Assembly (NCBI RefSeq): GCF_031755915.1 | Contig: NC_083388.1 | Span: 441,501-505,500 of the forward strand | Direction: 5' to 3' | DNA: 64,000 nucleotides | DNA from: Ziziphus jujuba | Taxonomy: Eukaryota > Streptophyta > Magnoliopsida > Rosales > Rhamnaceae | Part shown: positions 24,452-35,389 of the stretch, in pieces | Layout: each line of letters opens with the position of its first letter | How positions within the stretch are numbered: position 1 is the stretch's first letter | The notes under the pieces: model-generated | The model's input: the letters and a program-made list of their open reading frames with translations, nothing else | Told to the model about the DNA's origin: nothing | Databases searched by the model: none | Translations under genes and position numbers: made by a program

Positions 24452-25696
24452 CTAGTGATTGAAAATACAACAACCATTGTTTAAAATACTAAACCCTCCA
24501 TCGATCACAAGATTAAGGCCATTGACATATCTGGACTCATCACTGGCCAAGAAAAGGACAGCGGCGGCCAAATCTACCCCCTCAAGATAACGAAGGCCTT
24601 TCATATTGGAATACATAGTGTAATTTCCATCTTCATCCACCTGAAAGTATGGCTTTGATAAAGGAGTCATAACCCCGTACGGCGACACACAGTTTACACG
24701 AATACCATGTCGTCCAAGCTCCACTGCGGTGTTCTTCATGAGCCCCACCAAGGCGTGCTTAGAGCTGGTGTAGCCATGCGTTGAAACCCCGCCCACCACC
24801 GTACAAACGCTGGCTGTTGATATTATGCTGCCTTGTCCAGCTGGGATCATAACGCGAGCTGCATGTTTTGTCCCCAGAAATGCACCCACCAGATTGACAC
24901 CAATCACCTTCTCGAATTCCGCCTTGTCGTTGTCAACAATGTTGGGTTTGAGTGCGTCCAATATACCTACACATTTTTTTATTTTTTTTAAGTTTTTGGA
25001 CAAAATTAAGTTGTAAAATTTAAAAAAAGAAGAGAGAAATAATTAGCTACAATAATGTAGTATGAAAGAACCAATATCTATAGAGGTTTGGGAAACTATA
25101 TGTGCAACTTTAGAAAAAACAACAATATTTCTAACAAGTATTGGGCTATATATAGTTAAACACTGCACATGTTTGAACTTGTCATATATATATATATATA
25201 TATATATTATAAAAAAACAGTAGACTGATTTTGTAACCAGGACCAATTATATACATATATGTATGTATACCTGCATTGTTGAACATAATATCGAGCTTTC
25301 CATACTTGGAAATGGCAGTGTTGACCGCATTTTCTACGTGTTGTTCGTTTGTAACATCACAGTGGACGTAGGAAGTCGTATTGGATGACATAGCATTGTT
25401 GAGTTGTTTACAAACAGAATGGCCAAGCTCATCTTGAATGGCTGCGATTACGACTTTGGCTCCATGGTTGGAGAAAAGTCTTGAGGTGGACTCTCCAATG
25501 CCGCTTGCCCCACAGGTGATCACTGCCACCTTTCCTTCAAGCCTAGCTTCAGCATATCCATGAATTAATGTTTTTGGCAAAATTGGGTTTGCGTTTTTCC
25601 TATGAGCAGAAAAAAATTAATTATGACTGCAAATTCTGCACATATATACATATACCTTGTTGCAGCAGCCGACACAAATGCAGAGAAACTTCGCAT
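24452..25696 (-). CDS. SDR3: short-chain dehydrogenase/reductase (SDR110C type), open reading frame
   Basis: Three exons on the minus strand, 25656-25696, 25271-25542 and 24452-24966, join in frame with GT-AG introns to 275 residues, the normal family length. The start MRSFSAFVSAAATR parallels SDR1 and SDR2. Catalytic residues are present: NNAG Asn, Ser in SIISTAS, Tyr and Lys in GYTSSK. The C-terminus GGFSILNN is standard. Two cofactor positions differ from SDR1. The glycine motif reads ITCGASGIGE (codon TGT where SDR1 has GGC), so its first Gly is Cys. VVIAAIQDEL has Ala where SDR1 has the NAD-ribose-binding Asp. The protein may bind cofactor poorly or differently. Family members oxidise terpenoid, lignan or hormone alcohols; the substrate cannot be told. 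Exon 2 could alternatively begin further upstream at a second acceptor, adding residues. Confidence 0.82.
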
Positions 25697-25758
25697 GGTG
25701 GATGTATGTCTTCGGTTCAATACATGAAGGCTGTGTGCTAAAATACACAGACACACAG

Positions 25759-25815
<57 letters not shown>

Positions 25816-25830
25816 GCTTATGGAACATCA
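25697..25830 (-). promoter_or_regulatory. SDR3 core promoter/5' UTR with compound (CA)n(TA)n microsatellite
   Basis: A (CA)n run followed by (TA)n occupies about 25745-25806, only some 50-110 bases before the start codon. A TATA-like CTATATATAAA on the minus strand lies just beyond (about 25806-25816). Length changes in the repeat would alter the spacing between TATA box and start codon. Confidence 0.5.
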
Positions 25831-27382
25831 GCTTACCCAATAAAAACTAAATAAGAACAAAAAATTTCATATGGGCCGCTTTGACTTGTATTAAAATTGC
25901 AATTATTATTGACTTCGTCAATAAACAGTTTATTAAGCTTAAAATATATTTCTTTTTGCTACCACATAAGTCTGAAATTACTTCAAACTTTTATTCTAAA
26001 ACGCGTAATATATTCATCGAAAAAAATATTTTTGATGTCCTAAATACATATACATCATGCTTTTCATAATTTTAGAAAACATTGATTGTGTCGTAATATA
26101 TATTTATCTTATGGTCATGATGTATGATAGATGATGTATAGATCATTGGCACAAATTTAACTTTCCGTACACAAAGTTTAGCAAAAATGTGAATATTTTA
26201 TAGAATCTAGCTCATATAACAATATTTTGAACTTTTTAAAATAATCAAATTAATTTATTATCAACTTGAAAAGTTAAAAACATCCTTGCATAAGCACTAT
26301 TGCATATCCATATATATCATATATGCAACTATGCAAGGCAACATCTTCCTTCACCATATTCCACTTCTTATGACAATATTAATTAGACGTAGCTGTCCTA
26401 TATGCATTTTTCTATAATTAATTAACTGGTCCAAAATCATGAATACTTCCGCGTATGATTCAAGTAATTGCCACCCACCACGAGAAAGATAGTGAATTCA
26501 TGCCATGTATTAAGTATAATTTGAGCTTTCAAAGTAGCTAGATCCAATAATGGAGTAGATATGGAGGAAATTTTCAATACACAATTTTTATTCACTCACG
26601 GAATCTAATCTAATTTGTTAATTATATGCACCATCAATCAAAGCATAGGATACGGCTAAAAACAAAAAATACAAATCAATAAAAAGTTCAAATCCTAATA
26701 ATACCCCTATATTCTATCCATTAGCTCAATTATTGCTCAATCTAATACACAATAAAAATAATATTAAGATAATAAAACATTTATTAAACTTATTTATCAA
26801 ATAATATATATAAATATGATTATTTTATATGTTTATATAATTTAAATATAAATAAATAATTTTTTTAAAAAAAATTAATTAATTATCATTACATTATTTA
26901 ATAAATAAATTTAATAAATATTTACGTGTTTTATGTATAGCAATTTGTTATCCAACAGCGTAGAGCTACATACCTACATGCTGTGTATATATGGGTGGCG
27001 GCTACAAAACTATAGTTGACGTGACTGCCCATATCACGTGGGATACTTTAATTAGTTTTATGTATTTATTTTAGACGGAAAAATCTACTTGGTTTGAAGC
27101 GCCGGCCACATGCTCATCTAATCTAATTAATTTCATTAGGAACCAACTCTAATATTTTCTGGTTGATTAATATGTAATACTCTTTAAGATCATATGTTAA
27201 TTTCTATTCATATATATGGTGCACATAACAGAATTTTGATGCCCTACATCAGCTAAATTAATACTACTACCTAAGAAAAACAGTTGAGCAACTTTTGTCT
27301 TCGATCTTAGTAGAGAAATTTTGAATCCTGATTGTACTTAAACATAGAATATATATTTCTTTCCATTGCCTACTCCTTTTCT

Positions 27383-27424
<42 letters not shown>

Positions 27425-27853
27425 GCAACGAAATATATATATATATATATATATATCAATTCATTCTAGTAGTGTAGAAAACGAACAACACGTATGTCAA
27501 ATTACATGTTTTTTTTCCAGATGATAGATTTTCTTATTATAGCTAGCACATGGTAATATATGGTTTAAATGAAACTGATAATTCTATTGAAGTGTTTTTT
27601 TTTTTTTTTTGGATTATTATTCATTTTTATCATTTCACCACTCAAATTTTTGCCGCAAACACGCCTTAGTGGTGATGCTTATAATTAATCAAAAAGTTAC
27701 TGGATTTTGGCCATATACCTAAAGCAAGCAATTGTTTTCTTACTTTTTTCCTTTTTTTTTTTTTTCTTTGGACGAAAGTAGTTATTTTCTTACACATATA
27801 TATAAGTATAGATATACAAAATTTGCTACAATTGACATCTGTCCTCCATCTTA
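25831..27853. other. Intergenic, SDR3 upstream region
   Basis: No gene recognised. Contains a G-box-like CACGTG at about 27036, a 40-base poly(T) run at 27384-27423 followed by (AT)n at about 27434-27456, and further T runs near 27596-27610 and 27752-27765. Confidence 0.5.
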
Positions 27854-28315
27854 GGAGGTATATTCAATTTAGAATTTGAAATATTTTAAAATTTTTTAAA
27901 AATTTAGAGGTATTCAATTTAGATTTTAAAAGAATTCATACAAGTCTAATGATATTCAATTCAGATTTTGATAGATTTTATAAAAGTCCATTAAAATCTA
28001 GATATATTCAATTAGAATTTTATAGAAATCTTTTAAAATCTGGTGGTATTCAAAAAATTATTAATTTTAAAAGATTTTAAAAAATGATGAATTTTAATGG
28101 ATTTGAAAGGATTTGGATTTTAATGGATTTGAAAATATTTTAGCAGTGAATTTGTAAAGAAAATTATCAATATAAAATCCAGCGTTAAACCTAAAGATTT
28201 CGTTGGATTCTTATAAAATCTTTATGGAGTCTGTACAATTCTATAACAATCTCTCAAATCCTTTAAAATCTATAATTCATTTTAAATCTATCAAATTTTA
28301 AATTAAATACACCCC
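27854..28315. mobile_element. Tourist-like (PIF/Harbinger-type) MITE, 462 bp
   Basis: The element is flanked by TTA on both sides (27851-27853 and 28316-28318), a 3-bp target duplication of the right type. Its ends are inverted repeats of about 25 bases: GGAGGTATATTCAATTTAGA at the left, and the reverse complement of the right end reads GGGGTGTATTTAATTTAAAA. It has no coding capacity. The interior contains many AAAATCT/AGATTTT words giving a hairpin-like inverted structure. Confidence 0.8.
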
Positions 28316-28318
28316 TTA

Positions 28319-30421
28319 ATGTGGATGTTTTACAATAAATAATATGTTACGTAACATATTACATAATATTATTTCTCACAACATATTACATATTAAATTT
28401 GAAATGCCTATGTTATAGTGGGAGATAGACTCCCATTTTAAACAAATTTTTTGTGTATAATTATCTTCATTTTTATTTTATTATTATTGTTTTCTACCTT
28501 GAAGGCTTTCAATAAAATTAAGTATATATTATGCACTTATTGAATCCAGCTACTTAAGATATAATCTTAAAAATTATACATTGAAAACATAAATTTCATA
28601 TGTAGATTAATATTGGTAATGGTCGAGTTGGAGACTCGAGAGAGCATATTGTTTAGACACAAATCTGATCTATGAATTTTAATACAAATATTAGAATTTT
28701 CCTTAAAAATTGCTTGTAAAATAATAAAAAACATGAAAAATTTTAGAATATTAATGTAGCACTGACCAAACATACTCCAACGTTATAGTCAGCATGGTGT
28801 TTGTGAAGTTGATGCTTAATGTAAAATGTTGTATATATACCTTGATCTAGTTGATAGATAAGCTTTTATGAAGTGTGTTTAAACTACATATTTTAACCCT
28901 AATATACTAAACCATAAAGATATTATTTCATTCAATTAAGAAAAGTATTTTTAACTCAATATTTTTCTTTCCCTCTTTATTACTTTTGTCAAGGCAAGAT
29001 GATTTTTCTTTAATTTAATTATTTGATATTGAAGGCTTCAATCATATCCCGATTTGGAATGTATAATTTACCATGCAAAGGAAACCAATCTAATCATCAC
29101 ATACATGTGGTGAAGCCGAATTTATCAATACTGGTTGGAATACTTTATCTATCTGTTGGAATACTTTATCTGATAAGGTCTATTCACCATGAAATTATTG
29201 ACCCCTTAAATAACTATACATAGGTTGAATAAGATATGGGCCGAATATTACATGAGTTGGAATAGGTTCATAAATTGGAATAGCCTAATTATTAAGCCTA
29301 CCCCATTATGAACATGGCATACAAATTGATATAACATCAGCAAGGTCGGAATGGAGATTCTAATCCAACCAATTAATGAGCTTAATTGATACACCCCCAA
29401 CCGAATAGATAGAGTAATCTGAATAAAATTCTTTTAAAGCTAAGAAAATTTTCTAATATTCATTCTTTCTTTAATATGTACATTTTATCCCATATACATA
29501 TATTGTTATATTTGATCTCAAATAATATTTTATGGAAAGAATGCTGATATGAAGAGAAGACCAAGTCTTCTTTAATATATACGTTAAATATATCATGTTG
29601 GCTAAATAACAATTTTTGCTAGAAAAGTCATTTGTGAATGATCGTCTGTGAACTTACATGTCAAATGGTATTAAAATGGTTATCATTACAAGATTCATTT
29701 TTTAAGTTTTTAAATAAAAAATAATAAAATTAAATACTTTAATTAAAAATGTCACATAGAATGATAATGTCACTAACAATAGCAATTAACAAAACTCTTT
29801 TTGTTATAGTTTCCTAGTCAATGTATATTAGCTTAATTTTAGCATTAGTATATATATATATATATATATATTAGCGTATAAATTGGTTTTTAATGTTTAT
29901 TTTTCCTAGTTTCTCGGTTCAACAGTATCAGCTCTTCCATTCCAAATAATTGCTTTATTTGGATTATTTTTATTCTTTTAAAAAGTTCACTTTATTGTTT
30001 TTTGTTATTTTAATTCTTTCGAATTTTGATTACTAATTTAACCGAAATTTATGTAACAGTAGGCCAGATCTAACAAAACATATGTTTATATAAATTTATA
30101 AAAATATATATATATATATATATATATTTAACGTTTGCATAGTTTTTTGCTGACATCAAGAAAAATATTAGAACAAAATAGTTGTTTATATATATTTATA
30201 TATATAAACCGTTGATAACACATTAAAATTAACATCAAATGCAATATTTTGGAAAGTAATTTTTGTTGGGCCAATGGCTTCACTATGACATATATTTTGG
30301 AATGACTAATGGCAATTCTGTGAAAGCATGCCAAATCTTAAAGATATGAACATATGCATTTAGATTTGCAACAATCTCAACGGAATAGGTATAATACTAA
30401 TGTTCAATAACAGAAACCTTG
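28319..30421. other. Intergenic between the MITE and the NAC gene
   Basis: No gene recognised. Bases 28538-28645 match 10663-10765, showing that this spacer was part of the duplicated unit. TA-repeat runs lie at 29848-29870 and 30104-30127. The stretch is the 3' flank of the NAC gene. Confidence 0.5.
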
Positions 30422-33418
30422 TTACAAAGTGTTATTTGTGATACGCTTGACATGTCGAAAACCTCCAAACAAAGACAAAAACAAAACCATTAAAGTCATG
30501 AAAACAAAAACTACAAACAATAAGTTAAAATTGACTGTCACCCTAGCAGAGGAAATGCTCTTAGGAGATTGTTTTAATGAATTTGAACAACCGATTTTCC
30601 TAATTAAGTAATCATTATTGCTGGTTTCCAATGATGACCTTCGATCACCGCCTTGTTTTGCTGCTTGCTTCCCGAGTCTGAGTCTTCGTTTTGCAGTACC
30701 TTGAAAAGGAGTAGTCTGTGATGGAGTAGCTTGAGCAGGCAGTTCACATTTTTGTTCAGCCTCTGCATTGTTGGCAACTAATGGAAACATGTTGGGAGTA
30801 GTAGATATAGATGATTCGTCGAGTTTGATGATATCATCATTCAATATGTCTGCATAAAAATCTTCTTCATAATCCTGCAATTTATTATAGAAATGGATCA
30901 GAACATAGAATTACATCGGAGAAGTTCAGTTCAAAATTTTCTGATGTCTACGGAACATTATTTCTCAAAAACCATTAACTATGGCATGATAAAGGTAATT
31001 ATTAGATATTAACTGAAATCTGCAACTCTAAGATTCCACAATTTGTACTCGAGAATACCAATTGATGTTCCAAATGGTTACTTTTTTCATTTTTCTAAAT
31101 TTTTTATGGCCACTGTCATACTCAACATACCTTCTGATGGCCAGAAGATTCAGGCTGTGTAACCTCTGTGGTACATTTTTGATTGGATTCAGATGCAGAA
31201 TCAATTTGCTCAATAGAGTATGAATCATAGCTGCTACTACACTTCTTTGAATGATCCTCAACTGTCTTATCCCCTTGTTCAATACCAACTCCGGAAACAG
31301 CACAGTTACTATTTTGCCTAGGTGATAACTGCTGTTGACTTGAAGAAGCCAGGTTTGTTGTGTCATTTTGACGGAATTCACTGTTCTTTCGAAGGCGGCA
31401 AATGACCATAGAATCCTTTAACAACAGAAAGAGTACAGAGATATTTATGTAAAGTTACAAGGGAGTAGGAAAGAAGCATACGTTTCAGAAGGTGAGTATA
31501 ACGTATTTAGATCATCAGGGCACAACAAATTCTCCATGGTAAAATGGAGAGTTGTGGAATATACAAGCAACTTGATTTTCAATGATGTGACAATTCATTA
31601 GAAATTAAAAGAAGAAAAATTAAGGGCCAAAGCTCTAGCAGCATATGTTCATTCAATAAATGATAACAAGTTTAAGATCATCGAGTCTAGGATCTTGTCC
31701 AAAGGGAGGGTTATTAGGTTGTTTCTTTCCCTGATGGTCATTTGGCTAGTTTTGAAGTTTCTATCCATAAAAAGATGAAACGGGAAAAATCCCTGAATCA
31801 AGCTAGAGATGATATCGATGCTGGTATATAGAAATAGCACGTCTACATGATTCAACTGCCTATAACCTTTTCCCATATTCTGTTCACGTGGACTTACTAC
31901 ACTCAAGTTCCTCATATCTAATAACCCCATTCATCGTCTACCCTCCATCATTGAACCTACTCTTTAAACAAATGAAAATGAGTTATAATAAAAACAGCAC
32001 CGAGCATGAAATGAAATCAGGGACTAAAGAGAAAACTTCATACCACATACTTAGCATAAATATCGAATACTTTAGTGAACTAACAAAAATCACCTGGGAT
32101 TTCTCATTCATGCAGTATTCATGCATAATCCATTCTGTTCTTTCCCCTTTTGGGGCACGACCAATGTGGAAAACAAGTGTCCTCTTGGTACCAATAAAAT
32201 TTGAACCAGACTTTACGTTTCGTTCTTTCCCAGTGGCTTTCCAATAACCCAATTCAGTTGCCCTCCTACTTTGTGAGCCATTTGGATACTTCCTTCCACG
32301 TGGAGAAAAGAAGAACCATTCATTCTCTGATCGAATGACAGATTTGGCTGGTCACAAATACACCAGCACTAATCAGATGCCAAACCCAGCAAAAAGAATT
32401 AGAAACTTGACAGTATTGAACCATAATTGACTGACGTGCCACTGGACAATAATATGTACAAGTAAACCGGCACTACGAAAGCAAGTCTAAAACCCAGCAA
32501 CGGCTAATTAACTTCTAGAGAGGATTGCAAAAGACGGACTTAGGTGTATATTTGAACAACTTGTAGAAATAACTGAACCAGAATTAAGTGTACAGGTATC
32601 AACCTCTCTTCCCTCCCAACATATTTAAAAAATTTCTAGGATCTCTAGGAGGGTCTAACCATAGAACCATAAGAAGCCCAAATGGCAACTTCATCTAATG
32701 GTAGTGTAAACTATTTAAGCCTAATATCGAATCTCAACCTCTTAGCCAAGTAGGAAAAGTGATAATTCCTTCATGTGATAAAGTTAAATATATATATATA
32801 TATATATATATATAATTCAAATATGCAACTTCATATGACTTAAATATGTATGTCCATAAAAATAAGTTATAAATAATTTTCAAAGGTTTGCTCATTCTAG
32901 CTAATTAAAAAATCCCAGAGCACGTCGTTAATACAAAGACGTATAAATACACAACGCATCAAGTATACCAAGATTAGGAATAATTGGGTTCATGTTACTA
33001 AACTCTTTTATTGACTTCAAGACTAAATTAAGCTCACCAAAATTTAGGACAACAAGATTTAAAAAGAGAAAAAAGGGAAATTTTTTCTTGATTTAACAAA
33101 AAAGAAAAAAAGAAAAAAAAAAAGAAGTTCCTTTGGGCTTACCCCAGTTGTAACTTGTTGAAAGGGAATAAGTTAGCAAACAGAAAAAAAAAAGAAACGA
33201 AAAGAGGAAAACCAACCTGGTAAGTCCCAAGGCTCGTGTTTCCAAATCTCAATCTCGGATATGACCTCAACACACTTATGATCACCCTCAATCTTCTTCT
33301 TGAGGTAATAAGAAATGAGCTCCTCGTCAGTTGGCGAAAACCTAAACCCAGGAAACATGGTCGGCGCCACTATCGAAATCTGCGGCTCTCCCGACGCCGA
33401 TCCCCCACCCATGTCCAT
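30422..33418 (-). CDS. Membrane-anchored NAC transcription factor (NTL type)
   Basis: Four minus-strand exons, 33217-33418, 32094-32347, 31131-31415 and 30422-30874, join in frame to 397 residues. The NAC domain occupies about residues 24-165: [20 protein letters not shown] (subdomain A), [57 protein letters not shown] and WIMHEYC, then ICRLRKN. This matches the NAC089/NAC060/NTL8 clade. The middle is Ser/Gln-rich. The last exon has an acidic motif ([20 protein letters not shown]) and ends in a hydrophobic segment ([20 protein letters not shown]) near residues 365-386. Such factors sit in the ER or plasma membrane and are released by proteolysis under stress; that is family knowledge. The start is the ATG at 33418; a second in-frame ATG lies two codons later. 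Introns have GT-AG ends. All exons are open, so I judge it functional. Confidence 0.92.
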
Positions 33419-34140
33419 TTTCCCTTTCCTCAAACGACGGCGCTTTTGGCTATTGTCTTAGCCGCTAGCACTAGTTTATTTTTATTTTTATTTATATATT
33501 TATGGACGATACAAAGAAATAAACAAAAGGGCAAGTAAGAGAATCAGGCAGCAGAGAGAATAAAGAGAATTAGAGTTGGGTGGGTGGCCTGTTTGTTTGC
33601 TGGGATTTTAGGGTGGTAAAGAAGAAAAAGGGAATAAAAAGAGAAATCTGAAATTTGTGTGCCGAGGAATAATAACATTGTTTGCAGCTGAGAGAAACTC
33701 AAACAAGAATTAAAAAAAAAAAAAGGAAAACCTTTTTGTGTTGTTTAATAATATATGCTTTTCTTTTCTTTATCCCTGCCTATGCGTGTCCTAAGATTGC
33801 CAACCACCTTATTGAAGGGAAGGCCATGCCCACATGGCTTGCTTTACACGTGTCTCAATGTCCCTTTGCCGACTTGGCATTAGATCTCAACACTTCACAC
33901 TCCTCCTGCATCCCAATTCCAATCGGGTCGCTGTCGCCATCCAATCCAAATATCATAAATTTTAGGATTTTTTCGGAAAGCAGTCATTCTGGTTTTTAAA
34001 AAAATAATAAATTTTTTTAAAAAAAATTAATTATTTTAAATTAAAAATATCTTTAATAAAATTGAAAATTACGCAATAGATTTTTTTTTTATTTTTTTCT
34101 TTTTCTTTCTACATATCTATTCATGTAAGGATTTCTTTAA
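33419..34140. promoter_or_regulatory. NAC gene upstream region
   Basis: Non-coding. Contains a CT/GA-rich 5' leader-like stretch (about 33520-33640, minus strand). The plus-strand ORF at 33682-33999 shows no known domain and is probably chance. An exact TATA box was not fixed. Confidence 0.4.
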
Positions 34141-34830
34141 CTAGATTTGGCAATTTGGATCATGACACAGCGATACGATTCGAAAACGACATGGAATAAA
34201 TGGGTTTGGGTTTATTATAAATGAGTTTGAATCATAATCGGATCAACCTGTTTAACACGATTATTAACCGTGTCATTTTCAGGTTGACCTGTTTAACTCG
34301 AAATTGACCCGTTATAATCCATTTATTAAACGTGTCAGTTTCAACCCGACACGATTATATACCTATTACAACCCATTTAAATTTAATTTTAAATTAATAT
34401 TTTATCACTAATATAATATTTAATAACTAAAAAATTTTATAAATTAAAAATTTTATAAAAATAATTTTCTATTACTAATTTTTTAAAAACAAAAAATACA
34501 TCTTTAATAAAACAAAAACATAAAAATAAAAAAAAATAAAAAAATTTTTCAGGTTAATAGGTTAATTTTCGGGTTAACGGGTTAATAGGTTAGTTTTCGG
34601 GTTAATAGGTCAATTTCACGTTAACGGGTTAATAGGTCAACACGACCCGTTAAAATAATCGTGTTAAACGGGTCGTGTCTTGTTGACCTGTTTATAAACA
34701 GGTCGGGTTAGTGTTTTAGGTACCTGACACGATTAATAAATGGGTCGTGTTCGGGTTAGGCATTTTTAACACGATTATTAAACGGATTGACACGAACACG
34801 ACCCACCAACACGAATTGCCAGGTATATCT
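34141..34830. mobile_element. Degenerate non-autonomous repeat with GGGTTAATAGG-type internal repeats (hAT-like?)
   Basis: The ends are similar in inverted orientation: TTTGGCAATT at about 34146, and the right end near 34813-34822 reads the reverse complement of CTGGCAATTCG. The interior is packed with words such as CGGGTTAACGGGTTAATAGG (34575-34640) and AACACGATTATTAA in both orientations (34255, 34770). I found no clean 8-bp target duplication, so the hAT label is a guess based on how similar plant repeats look. No coding sequence. Confidence 0.45.
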
Positions 34831-35389
34831 CTAATAGGCCATTCTTTGTATTTTATTTCCTCTCATTTTTATTTTCTTGTATTTTTTCATATCTGAAACT
34901 AAACTCAGGTAAAAATTTTATTTTTTTTCTTATTAAATAAAACTAAAGAAATATGTGTTTTTTCTCTTTATCTTTTTTCTTGTATTTTTTGTTAGTTTTA
35001 AAATTTTTAAGCTTTTTATTTAATATGGGTATACAAGAAATTAATTTATGAGCTGTTATGTGTGAGTTTAAAGATATTTAGGTGGCATATGGTTTAAAAA
35101 TGGGGAAAAATTTGTGTAAAACTGAAAAATTACGAAAAACAGTAAAAACGGAGAAAATCTGGCGAAAAAGATGAACTTCCGCTAATTTTCGCAAGTTTTC
35201 CGCTAATTTTCCATCAATTTTCCGCTAGTTTTCCGCCAGGTTTCTACCAGTAGAAAAAAGCTATAATTGGAGGGGAAAAAAAAACGGAATCAACTTTTTT
35301 AATACAGTTAATATGTTTGTTTAGTATTATTCAAATTTTTATATATTTATTGATTTAGTTTAACGTTATTCATTTAATTTTGTAGTAAA
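34831..35389. other. AT-rich leader of the MULE transposase with GGAGGAAA/TTTTCCGC motif cluster
   Basis: No gene. Bases about 35170-35245 contain repeated TTTTCCGCTAATTTTC-type words, related to clusters at 38560-38800 and 42240-42335. Confidence 0.6.

Noticed and set aside
33682..33999. 105-codon ORF upstream of the NAC gene
   Set aside because: Cys/Pro-rich middle, but no signal, domain or splice support; probably promoter DNA of the NAC gene.
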